Assembly (NCBI RefSeq): GCF_002158995.1 | Contig: NZ_LOHF01000016.1 | Location: 1 to 64,000 of the forward strand | Reading direction: 5' to 3' | Length of the DNA stretch: 64,000 nt | Source of the DNA: Pseudomonas caspiana | Lineage (GTDB): Bacteria > Pseudomonadota > Gammaproteobacteria > Pseudomonadales > Pseudomonadaceae | Shown: piece by piece, positions 35,557-44,113 of the stretch | How positions within the stretch are numbered: position 1 is the first letter of the stretch | Layout: each line of letters begins with the position of its first letter | Translations under genes and position numbers: made by a program | The notes under the pieces: model-generated | Told to the model about the DNA's origin: nothing | Databases searched by the model: none | Seen by the model: the letters and a program-made list of their open reading frames with translations, nothing else

Positions 35557-36495
35557 CTAGCCAGCACGGGATCGGTCCACTCGCACCGCGCTGGGCACTT
35601 CGAGCTGCGGGTCCAGCGCCTTTATCGCTCGCAGCAACTGGGGCGGGCAGCGTCGCGCGCCATGGTTCAGACTGCCCTGCAGTTTTTCGACAAAGACTTT
35701 CCCCCCAAGGTGGAGACACCAGAGCATCGCAATGTCCAGTCGCGAGGGGCGATCATCGGCGGGCAACCATCCCAACTCCTTCAGGTCGTCGCACCTTCCG
35801 TAACAATAGGCACACTGATAATCAAACGCGGCGGCGTCGACCGGCCAAAAGGGTCGCGACGGAGTGGGCTCCAGCCCTTTGGCATGTAGCCACTGATCGA
35901 TGAGTACCCACAGGTCAGCAAAACAGCCATGGCACTCTGGCGAGAGCGACGCGAGCGTCAGGTAATCGTTAAAATGCTCCTGCAGCCACCGGCGCTGCGG
36001 CGTCCGGCGCGGGGCTTGGCAGCGTAGCAGGGCCAGTGGCATCGCCAGTGTGGCCCAGTCAGGCACACCCAGTGCCCAACTCATCCGCGCATTGACGCGA
36101 CAGCGATAGGAACTCGGCGCCAGGGCACGGCAACTGGGGAGAAGATCCTGTAGAAAGGCCGCAGGGCTCTCTGCGTCCTCAGAGTCCCATGTCAGCAGTG
36201 TCCACAAGGGATTTTGAAGCACCTCATTGAGCTCCGGAAACGCTGCGAGCAGACGCTTCAGGCAATGGGTCTGCAACTGGCTTCCGTCATCCAGCAGGCG
36301 CAGCCATTTGGGATTGGCTCCGCCTCTACCAGCCATCCCTTGACTGCCCGGTGCGGCATGGAGAGACGGACGATCCAGATAATCGCACCATCGGGCAAAT
36401 TCGTCCCGGTCACGGGCCCTCGATATCTGGTACAGCCGGGCGCCAAGGAACCGATTGCAGCAGCGCCGTATTGCAGTTCCGGAAAGTGTCGACAC
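35557..36495 (-). CDS. Unknown protein inside the transposition module
   Basis: 312 residues if started at GTG 36495, which has GGAG eight bases upstream; a TTG at 36531 gives 324. I do not recognise the family. It is Cys- and Trp-rich with a central helical region (WALGVPDWATLAMPLALLRC, WLQEHFNDYLTL), a DAAAFDYQCAYCYGRCDDL segment with three cysteines that could bind metal, and a C-terminal HLGGKVFVEKLQGSLNHGAR. Base composition matches the tnpS/tnpT genes. It lies tail-to-tail with the tnpT-like gene, which suggests long association with that module. A perfect 16-base palindrome centred on GTCGAC (36483-36498) overlaps its start. Confidence 0.6.
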   Translation of the reverse strand: MSTLSGTAIRRCCNRFLGARLYQISRARDRDEFARWCDYLDRPSLHAAPGSQGMAGRGGANPKWLRLLDDGSQLQTHCLKRLLAAFPELNEVLQNPLWTLLTWDSEDAESPAAFLQDLLPSCRALAPSSYRCRVNARMSWALGVPDWATLAMPLALLRCQAPRRTPQRRWLQEHFNDYLTLASLSPECHGCFADLWVLIDQWLHAKGLEPTPSRPFWPVDAAAFDYQCAYCYGRCDDLKELGWLPADDRPSRLDIAMLWCLHLGGKVFVEKLQGSLNHGARRCPPQLLRAIKALDPQLEVPSAVRVDRSRAG

Positions 36496-37346
36496 TTTGT
36501 CATCTCCTGCCCCCGTAGCCCCGGTACACAACTATAGAACGTTACGCAACAGACGCCAGCGCCTCTCACTCCCCCCTGCGTACTGGGCCAAGCTGCCACC
36601 CACTCGTGACGGTTAATGCGAAAACCCAGCTGCGGCAACCGTTTAATTTGTATGGACATAGAAAATGCCTATCGCAGATCCCGTGCCATTTTCCGTGGCC
36701 GTGACGCGTTAGAGCCGTTCGCCACGTAATGCGAAATCGGGACGAACGTAAGTCGTTGATCTGCCGACTCATAGCCAGTCGCTATCTCGAAAAACGAGAC
36801 GTTTTCGTCAGCAGTATGACGGTATGTACGGGACTACAGTGAGTTGGCGATCCGGCGCTCTGCTCGGATCCACTTGGAGGACATGAACATGCATCGCCAT
36901 CGATTGTACCTACGCAGTACCCCGTCCAAAGGGGGGCCTAAAATCCCGGATAGCACCTGGCATGGACAATTCGGATCCTCGTCCTGGCCCACTCGCTTCT
37001 CTCACCAACGCCGCCAAACACCCCCCGAACAGGCCGGGCGTGCAATGCCGTCCAGTAATCCCAGGGTACAGGCCAGGCACCGACGCGATTCTTTCGTGGC
37101 GTCGGCTGGTTCATGGGACTTCACCGGACTGCGTACTCCCCACGCCAAAGGCCTGCACCGCGCACAACTCATCGACCTGATCTTCGCCGCGATAGCCTTA
37201 GTGCTCCCCCGATCGTCGCGACGACAGTCCCGCCGTTGATACCGCGCGCAGTTTGGGCACTCACATTCACGGCGCGCTCGCCGCAGATGACCTTGCTTAA
37301 TGGTCATCACGACCTAATTAGGCGCGCCCTCTGGAGGAACACCACC
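36496..37346. other. Long non-coding region upstream of the tnsA-like gene, possible transposon end
   Basis: About 850 bases. Repeated short motifs occur in the left part: CGTGACG at 36605-36611 and 36700-36706, and TAATGCGAAA at 36614-36623 and 36727-36736. Transposase-binding repeats of Tn7-like elements usually lie in this position, just outside the tnsA-like gene. A frame at 36889-37239 (116 codons) has a good GGAGG before its ATG, but the peptide is Arg/Pro/Ser-rich and unlike a protein, so it was not called. Confidence 0.4.
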
Positions 37347-37994
37347 ATGCTTGTACCATCCACGGATTTTCTTGAAAACCGGACCCGTGCGCCCTTAAAC
37401 AAAGGACGCCCAGGCAGTCGGGTAACGTTTTTCCCGTCGCGAAAAAACCATGGCCCGATGACCTGCGGCAACCTCATGCAGGCGGATTATTGCGTTCATC
37501 TCGAGTATCGCCACGATGTACGCACGTACCAGTGCCGGCCCTCAACCGTGTGCAAGGGTGAACTGCGCTACAAGGCTGACTTCCTCGTTGCACTCAGCAA
37601 CGGACAATCGATGTACCACAAGTTCCTGCTACCGGATGCTCAGACCAGCCCTCACATGCGTGAGTGGACGACGACCATCGAAGCCATGCTGCAGGAGCAT
37701 GGAGTGCTCCTCCGCTGGCTCGTTCAAGACCAACTGCCTCATTCTCTGGTTACTCAGAACCTGCGCTACCTCTATCACCACAGCTTCAACAGCTCAAAAC
37801 GGGCGGCACTTGAAGTGCGTGCCCAGGTCGTCGCGCGGGCCGGAAAACAGGCAACCATTGCCGCACTGCTGGCTAAGGGGCTCGCTCCCGCAGATATCAG
37901 CCACGCCATCTTTCTGGATGAACTGCGGGTCAACCTTGAGCATAGGCTCACCCCACACAGCATGATTTACGGAGGCCATGATGGGCATCTTTGA
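37347..37994 (+). CDS. TnsA/TniC-like transposition endonuclease, probably catalytically altered
   Basis: 215 residues from ATG 37347 (MLVPSTDFLENRTRAPLN), preceded by TGGAGGAAC; upstream frame was rejected. The TnsA nuclease core is recognisable: NLMQADYCVHLEYRHDVRTY (family: S.LER.FL.LLEFD..V..F), the QCRPSTV strand (family: QP.TI), and YKADFLVALSNG (D78). The first acidic catalytic residue, expected in the LER segment, is replaced (LMQA), and the usual E-V-K strand reads MYHKFL, keeping only a lysine (K92). TnsA normally cuts the 5' ends so that transposition is cut-and-paste. Loss of the acid predicts joining without second-strand cleavage. It overlaps the next gene by 17 bases. Confidence 0.65.
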   Translation: MLVPSTDFLENRTRAPLNKGRPGSRVTFFPSRKNHGPMTCGNLMQADYCVHLEYRHDVRTYQCRPSTVCKGELRYKADFLVALSNGQSMYHKFLLPDAQTSPHMREWTTTIEAMLQEHGVLLRWLVQDQLPHSLVTQNLRYLYHHSFNSSKRAALEVRAQVVARAGKQATIAALLAKGLAPADISHAIFLDELRVNLEHRLTPHSMIYGGHDGHL

Positions 37995-39870
37995 ATTCAA
38001 AATCGGTGAACACTACCGCTATCGCGGCCAGCGCTTTCAGGTCGTCGATCAACAAGGTGAAACCGTGCAACTGCGCGCCGTAGAAGGCCGCCGGATCGTG
38101 TTGCGCCAAACCAGAGAAGTTCTGCTACGTGCACTGAAGCGCTGCGACCTAGTTAAAGATCAGGAAGCCCCCATCGAGAAGGATCCGCAGAAAATCCTTT
38201 CGGGGCTCCCCAAGCCTTACGCGGCTGCATTCGACCGACGCTGGCATTATGTGCATGCGCTAACCAAACGCTTTGGCGGGAAAATGCCGAAGGAGCGCGG
38301 CTCGCTGATGATCAGCACCCTAGCTAAGGACATCAACGATATCAGCCCGCCCAGCTTCAGCACGGCACGCAGTTGGGTTCGGGCATTTTGCAAATCAGGG
38401 CACAGCAGCCTGGCCCTGATACCCGGCCGACGGCAGAGAGCGAAACATCGTCTGGCCCTTCAGCCCTGGGAAGTTCAGCAGGTGATCAATCAGCAGGTCA
38501 GCCAGTTCTATCTGAAGGCCGAACCGGCATGCAAAACTGAGGTGATCGATGCCATTGTTCTGGAGCTGGAAGCATTCAACGAAGGCAGACCCAGCCATGA
38601 TCGCTTGAAGGTCCCTTCGGAGTCGACCCTTAACCGGATCCTTCGGGAGCTTGACGCTTATGAGAAAGCTCAGGCTCAGCAGGGCAGCAAGTATGCCCAG
38701 AAACACCAAGGCTGGACACGCAAACGGCCTCGGCCTGGGAGGTTGTTCGAACTCGTTGAGGCCGACACGCAACAAATGCACGTGATGGTGGTGGGCGTTG
38801 ATGGTGAGGTGATCGGCCGCCCCTATCTGACGGTGTTCCTTGAGGTCTACACACGAATGCCGTATGCGTGGTCCATCGGGTTTAATCCCCCCTCTCTGGA
38901 CACTACCCTTCAGACGCTCAAGCGGTCGTTATCCAGTGATAACACCTACGCCGGTGTTGCCATCCGGTACGTTTTCGACAGCGGTCCGGAGTTCGTCGCG
39001 CAAAATCTGCGTCGAATCATCGCCATGCTGGGCGGCGAGGTGTGCTACTGCGAACCTGCCACCGGCAATCAAAAGCCTCACGTGGAAGCCTTCTTCGGCG
39101 TCTGGTCGAAAGAGATCGCCCACGTGATGCCAGGCACAACTTTCTCGAACGTCACCGCACGGGGTGACTACAGCTCCGAAAATAACGCATGCATGACCAT
39201 CGATGAGGTCCGGCACGCCTTTTCCCATTGGGTGACGCGGGTGTACTGCGAGCGCCTGCACAGCAGTCTGAATACTTCTCCCCGCCTTGCTTGGGAGGCG
39301 GCGTATTCCGCGATGTTTCCGCCCCGGCGCTATTCGCAGTCGGAATTACGCCAGCACTTCCTCAGTGCGTTCGAAGCCTCTCCCCAACAGGGGCGGCTTC
39401 GCTACAACTCGCTGTTCTGGACCGGGCCTGCGGTAGGGTACCTGGCCAATCGCGAACCCAAAGCAGAGAAGCTCTTGGTTTACTACGACCCAAGTGACCT
39501 CGGCCAGGCGTGGGCCTGCCATCCCAGCTATCCCGACGAGGTATTGGAGTTGCAGGCGGTGGAGCCTGACTACCAGCAAGGCTTGACCATGCACCTTCAC
39601 CAACTGACGCTTAAACGCCTGAGGGCCGAGCGTAAAAGCTTCGACTCGCACAAGGCACGCCGCGCCAGGGTGGCACTGCTGCATGAACTGGCCTTAGTCA
39701 AGACACCAGCCCAGCGGCGTAAACGCAGCCGAGCCGAAGAAAAAGGCTCACTGCAGCCCAAGATACGGCGCGCCTCCAGCGCCGGCAAACAACAGCCGCT
39801 TAAACCATCGCCGACGGCCTACCGTTACCACGACAATACACCCGACGACTATTCGTCCGAGGAGGTCTGA
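37978..39870 (+). CDS. tniA: DDE transposase, TnsB/TniA family
   Basis: 630 residues. N-terminal helix-turn-helix domains bind transposon ends. The RNase-H-like core has the triad D263 (LVEADTQQ), D334 (VFDSGPEF) and E370 (KPHVEAFFG). A Mu-type C-terminal beta-barrel (SLFWTGPAVGYLAN, LLVYYDPSDLGQAWAC) and a basic tail that may contact the AAA+ partner follow. It overlaps the TnsA-like gene and is followed by TniB and TniQ, the standard order. Length fits TniA of Tn6022/Tn5053-type elements. Confidence 0.92.
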   Translation: MMGIFEFKIGEHYRYRGQRFQVVDQQGETVQLRAVEGRRIVLRQTREVLLRALKRCDLVKDQEAPIEKDPQKILSGLPKPYAAAFDRRWHYVHALTKRFGGKMPKERGSLMISTLAKDINDISPPSFSTARSWVRAFCKSGHSSLALIPGRRQRAKHRLALQPWEVQQVINQQVSQFYLKAEPACKTEVIDAIVLELEAFNEGRPSHDRLKVPSESTLNRILRELDAYEKAQAQQGSKYAQKHQGWTRKRPRPGRLFELVEADTQQMHVMVVGVDGEVIGRPYLTVFLEVYTRMPYAWSIGFNPPSLDTTLQTLKRSLSSDNTYAGVAIRYVFDSGPEFVAQNLRRIIAMLGGEVCYCEPATGNQKPHVEAFFGVWSKEIAHVMPGTTFSNVTARGDYSSENNACMTIDEVRHAFSHWVTRVYCERLHSSLNTSPRLAWEAAYSAMFPPRRYSQSELRQHFLSAFEASPQQGRLRYNSLFWTGPAVGYLANREPKAEKLLVYYDPSDLGQAWACHPSYPDEVLELQAVEPDYQQGLTMHLHQLTLKRLRAERKSFDSHKARRARVALLHELALVKTPAQRRKRSRAEEKGSLQPKIRRASSAGKQQPLKPSPTAYRYHDNTPDDYSSEEV

Positions 39871-40125
39871 GGCCATTCGGAGTCGCTCTTGAGGCGTCTG
39901 CCCGGGCCACTCCAAACGGGCGCAGGGCCAGCCAGCGATCACCACCAGACGTCAGGCGTTGAGTCGCCGGCCATTTGGGATGCGCTGAGCCCCGTTAGCC
40001 AACACCAATGTATCCGGCGGTCGGTAGCACTGATGCAGAGTGCGTCACCGCCGGACTCCTACCCGCTGCCAGGGGTACCCACGTCTCTGGCGATCCATCA
40101 GATTATAAGCATGAGGTCCGCCATC

Positions 40126-41091
40126 ATGGAGTTCGAGCGTCAACAAGTGCTTAAAACCTTCAAAAGCAAAATTGTCTTCCATCCGCGGTATCGGCAGGCT
40201 TTCTCGCAGATTCAGAATGCGATCGAGAACACCGAGGCTCTGGGTGAACCGGTATGCGCTCTGCTTTGCGGCCCGAGCGGGACCGGGAAGTCCACGCTGT
40301 GTAATTACTTTCGCAAGCTTTATACCGGGAACTCAGAAGCTCATCGTGAAGACGGCGTTTATGTCAACCTTCCCGTCTTCTATTGCGAGGTCCCCTCACC
40401 GGCAACCGTCAAAGGTTTAATCACCAACATGCTGCGCCTGCTGATTAATGCCACCCCCAGTGGCACTGTTGAAAAGCTCACTCATCAGCTCATCACGTGC
40501 CTTAAAACATCTCAGGTAAGGATAATTTTTCTCGACGAAATTCAGCGCCTCTGCATCACTACCGTCGCCGAAAAAGTACGGCTGGACTCTCTGCAATGGA
40601 TTGTTTCGCTCCTCAACGGCTCCGGTATTCCCGTAATCCTTTCTGGCACCGGCCTGTGCCGTGATATCCGGCGCGAAGACGAAGCATTTGAAAACAGATA
40701 TCCATACTTCGCCGAGCTTTCAGATTTCAGCTATGAAACGGGGGATAACTCCGATTACTTTGCGACGCTGAAACATCTGGATACGGCAATGTATCAATTG
40801 GCTCCACTCGAAAAAGGTGTCCACCTTAATGATCCAACGATCGCTGCTCCTCTATTCGTTGGTACCCGCGGAAACCTGAAACGCATGCGCGTAGTCATCA
40901 ACGATGCGCTGAAGACGTGCCTGTGCCGAAAAGAGCGGTTGGAGTTGACAGCCGATGATTTCATCACTGCTTGCCAATACGTAGCGTTGCCAAAGAGTCT
41001 GTCAGATGGGAACCCTTTTTTGCTCTCCTATGACGAAGCGCTGGTTCTCATAATGAATCACGCGGACGTGGGGGGGGAGGAAAATGAGTAG
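40126..41091 (+). CDS. tniB: AAA+ transposition regulator, TnsC/TniB family
   Basis: 321 residues from ATG 40126 (MEFERQQVLKTFKSKIVFH), with AGG nine bases upstream; ATG 40111 is also possible. It has Walker A GPSGTGKST (49-57), Walker B VRIIFLDEIQRL, and sensor-like VILSGTGLCRDIRR. TnsC/TniB forms ATP-dependent filaments on DNA that link target choice by TniQ/TnsD with the transposase. The 250-base gap after tniA is longer than usual. It overlaps tniQ by eight bases. A run of eight G (41070-41077) lies at its end and helps form the tniQ ribosome site. Confidence 0.9.
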   Translation: MEFERQQVLKTFKSKIVFHPRYRQAFSQIQNAIENTEALGEPVCALLCGPSGTGKSTLCNYFRKLYTGNSEAHREDGVYVNLPVFYCEVPSPATVKGLITNMLRLLINATPSGTVEKLTHQLITCLKTSQVRIIFLDEIQRLCITTVAEKVRLDSLQWIVSLLNGSGIPVILSGTGLCRDIRREDEAFENRYPYFAELSDFSYETGDNSDYFATLKHLDTAMYQLAPLEKGVHLNDPTIAAPLFVGTRGNLKRMRVVINDALKTCLCRKERLELTADDFITACQYVALPKSLSDGNPFLLSYDEALVLIMNHADVGGEENE

Positions 41092-43576
41092 GATATTGTT
41101 CATCCCTAAACCCTTTCCCGAAGAAAGCCCGAGCAGCGTCCTGAAACGCATGGCCATTCGACACGGATGTATAGCCAAGGCGGACCTTCAGAGCCTCTTT
41201 GGTGACGCCCTTCGCCATGAGTCGATAATGTCTCGCACTCATCCAGCAGTCCAAGCCATTGCAACCATGTCCGGCTGGGATGCAAAACAGTTTCTGAGCG
41301 GGTTCTACGAACCGGTTGGACCTTTGCTGGAGGGCCCGCCTCTCATAATCTGCGGACTAGTAGTCAGAGCTGACATGGTGCGAAAACAACAAACTGCGTT
41401 CTGCTCCGAATGCTGGGCAGCAGGTCACGAGCATTTCATCAAGGATCTGAAGCTTGCAGTGTACTGTCCTTATCATTTACGCCGGTATTTGGCTAAATGC
41501 CCCAACTGCGGAACAGAGCTCCGCTGGTCTAACCTGCTATCTGGAAAGTGCCGGTGTGCAGAATTGCCAATTTCCCCGACTTGCACATCAGCGGAAGCAC
41601 TCATTGAGATTAAGCTACTGCAAATTTTCCGAGAAAGAGATACCGACAGATTTGATAAATTTAATGACTATCTGCGGCTGTTAGGCTTTCACACAAAAGA
41701 TCCAACTGAGTGCAGCGCAGTAAGAACCATAGTGGCGCTGGCATTTGCCCTATTGGAAACTAATCAGAAGGCAATCCTCTACCACCTGGGAACGTTACAC
41801 ACATTATACCCCGAGATACCCAGACGAATTATTAGCGCCAAACTTTCCCTGATCCCGGCCAAGCAATGTCAGGATTGTGTGAAAATTTTCCTGCGACACA
41901 GTTTTAGCACCGACACTCCGTTCAGAGAGTGCACAACCCCACTAATATCCTCTTTTGAGTTAACTAGCCGCCAGATCTCCAACTGGCAAAAACTGGCCTC
42001 ACATCAATGGAGAATAGTCCGAAAGAACTCTAACATTCTTTCATCAATAGGCCGTTATCGTTGGCAAGAAGTGCAAAAGATGACCGTGCATATACTCCAA
42101 CTAAAACTTAACAACGGCTTCAGCCAAAAGAAAGCTATCTCAGGCATGAACCTAGGCGAACTAAAAAAAGAGTTACTGCTAAGCAAAGTCGTTCTGCGCG
42201 GCGCCATTGACGAAAAGCTTCTACACCCAATTTCTTGGCGGACAGATGACTGGTTATTTGATCCTACTGACATAGCAAACTTTTGCCGGCATTACATTTC
42301 CGTGCACATGCTGTCAGCAAACACCAAAATTCCTGTCGATAAAATACGGCGTGCGCTTCGACACTTAGGATTACGCAACTCAGAATTCAAAAGCCAAAGA
42401 GTGCGCCTACATGTGATGAGTATTGAAACAAGTAAAGCGGTAATTGAATGGTGTACCCCTCATACTAAAAAATATGAAAAGCGGACACAGTCTTGGACAA
42501 GTCTTCCGCAACATGATCCAAATGACTTGGGCGTTTGGCTGAGTGCATCAGCGGCAGCAGAGCTTGTGGGGTGCTGGCCTGCGGGGCTCAGACGCCTCAT
42601 AGAAGCCAAGCTGATCCCAGCTACTGTAGGCGGCAACCAAAAAAATGGCTACTTAGTCAAGGAAAAGGAGCTAATTAAATTCAAAATTAAATATATAAGC
42701 GCGAGCGAAGCTACCAAACTATTAAGCTGTAAGCAAAGACATACCAGTGCCGTACTTAGGAAAGCAGGTATCAAGCCCGTGACTGGACCAGGAATCGACA
42801 AAAACCCAACTTACTATTATTTACGCCTTCCAGTCCTTGAATTCATACACGCTATGAAAGAGCTTCCGAGGACCAAAGAATATGGCCTCACCCACTTTGA
42901 AGCATGTCGTCATCTACATCTCCCGATCCGAATGATAGCGCTCTTGATTAATTCCGGAGCATTGGAAACTATAGAAACAATCGATAACTTCAGCAATCCG
43001 ATTAAAAAGAAAAGCGTAGATGACTTTTATGATCATTATGCATCAGCATCGACCATCGCCGGATGGTTAAATATTCCGTTAAAATGCGTAGACCAAGCGT
43101 TATTAAAGTTCGGAATCAGCACAATACCTGGGGTGTCAACGGACTCATTTCGAACGCATCTCTATAAAATCGACGACGTCGCCAATGTATTTTTACTGCC
43201 GAGCCGTCCCAATTCAACCGGCTTCAAGTCTGGGAAGCTACTAATTTTAGAGAACATCTCAAGCGTAAGAGAAAAATACCAGATCTCTGCGGTACCATTC
43301 TTCCGGCTTTTCATAGCATCCGGCTTTGTTAGCAGGGTTGGAAATTACCAGCCTGCTTATCTGCTAGAAAGTGACGTTATCAAGATTTCACAGATAATGG
43401 AAAAGTACTGCATCATTTCGCAAGCAGACAAATACTTGGGACATACTCAGTTAGCTAACAACCTCGTTAAAACAAAAAAACTTAGTGTTAGCCACCCGTT
43501 ACTACCTTATACAAATTACCCCATGATTGAAAGAGCAATACTGCGCGATTACGCGTTAAAAAACCATCTTATCTAA
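41084..43576 (+). CDS. tniQ: TniQ/TnsD-family target-selection protein (very long)
   Basis: 830 residues starting at an ATG with GGAGGAAA upstream. The N-terminal ~250 residues are a TniQ domain (FIPKPFPEESPSSVLKRMA, QTAFCSECWAAG, LAVYCPYHLRRYLAKCPNCG, with zinc-binding Cys/His pairs). The remaining ~580 residues contain repeated helix-turn-helix-like blocks (LSASAAAELVGCWPAGLRRL, YISASEATKLLSCKQRHTS, YASASTIAGWLNIPLKCV), each resembling an excisionase-type or winged DNA-reading unit. This suggests recognition of a long fixed attachment site, as with TnsD. The 3' two-thirds seem distinctly AT-richer than the genes upstream. Confidence 0.85.
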   Translation: MSRILFIPKPFPEESPSSVLKRMAIRHGCIAKADLQSLFGDALRHESIMSRTHPAVQAIATMSGWDAKQFLSGFYEPVGPLLEGPPLIICGLVVRADMVRKQQTAFCSECWAAGHEHFIKDLKLAVYCPYHLRRYLAKCPNCGTELRWSNLLSGKCRCAELPISPTCTSAEALIEIKLLQIFRERDTDRFDKFNDYLRLLGFHTKDPTECSAVRTIVALAFALLETNQKAILYHLGTLHTLYPEIPRRIISAKLSLIPAKQCQDCVKIFLRHSFSTDTPFRECTTPLISSFELTSRQISNWQKLASHQWRIVRKNSNILSSIGRYRWQEVQKMTVHILQLKLNNGFSQKKAISGMNLGELKKELLLSKVVLRGAIDEKLLHPISWRTDDWLFDPTDIANFCRHYISVHMLSANTKIPVDKIRRALRHLGLRNSEFKSQRVRLHVMSIETSKAVIEWCTPHTKKYEKRTQSWTSLPQHDPNDLGVWLSASAAAELVGCWPAGLRRLIEAKLIPATVGGNQKNGYLVKEKELIKFKIKYISASEATKLLSCKQRHTSAVLRKAGIKPVTGPGIDKNPTYYYLRLPVLEFIHAMKELPRTKEYGLTHFEACRHLHLPIRMIALLINSGALETIETIDNFSNPIKKKSVDDFYDHYASASTIAGWLNIPLKCVDQALLKFGISTIPGVSTDSFRTHLYKIDDVANVFLLPSRPNSTGFKSGKLLILENISSVREKYQISAVPFFRLFIASGFVSRVGNYQPAYLLESDVIKISQIMEKYCIISQADKYLGHTQLANNLVKTKKLSVSHPLLPYTNYPMIERAILRDYALKNHLI

Positions 43577-44113
43577 ATCCCACCTTCCCTCGCGCAACCC
43601 CCTAGCCCAATCAGTTAACACGGGCACAATGGGCTATTGCCCACGGCGATTTATAGCTATCTTGCATAACAGCCGCCAGCTTATTTTGCCGAAAACAAGC
43701 AAAATCCAAAGTATCTAGACATCTTTCCGCCAGTGATTTTGACAATTGTCAAAAAAATCAATGCCATTGCATTCATACAGATATGAAAAATGGGGACGGC
43801 TACCTAGCGATGATTTGAAAATGGAAAAAGCCAGAAGCGTAAAGCTTCTGGCTTTTTTATGACCTGTGCAAAATGGCATGGTCCCCGACCTCGGTAGGGG
43901 CGAACTTGTTCGCGATGCAATCTTCAACCCAAGAGTGATCTCTCAAGTCTGACCGAGGATGCCGTACGATCTTCAGTCGTTAGTCCCTCTGGTGGAAGTC
44001 CAAATCGGGATACGCTATCAGCGTTTTCGATGCGGCTTTACTGCGCATCATGTAGCATGTAGCCAGCACTACAACATGAATCGTAACGCTCTTACCCGCC
44101 AGGCGATAGGGAT
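43577..44113. other. Intergenic region between transposition genes and defence cargo
   Basis: No gene is supported. It holds an inverted repeat near 43620-43650 (GGGCA…TGCCC), a bidirectional terminator (43825-43858) and a REP-like half palindrome, GGGGCGAACTTGTTCGCGA, near 43897-43915. The promoter of the 328-residue gene should lie in the last 150 bases, where AGGCGATAGGG precedes the start codon. Confidence 0.5.
43825..43858. terminator. Bidirectional rho-independent terminator
   Basis: AAAAAGCCAGAAGC (43825-43838) pairs with GCTTCTGGCTTTTTT (43844-43858), giving a stem with a U-run in both directions. Confidence 0.85.

Noticed and set aside
36889..37239. Frame of 116 codons with a good GGAGG before ATG
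   Set aside because: Peptide is Arg/Pro/Ser-rich with no fold-like pattern, and competing frames are equally open; a transposon end or RNA is as likely.
43896..43916. Single REP-like palindrome as right end of the transposon
   Set aside because: Matches Pseudomonas REP style, not a Tn7-like end, and lies before the defence genes.
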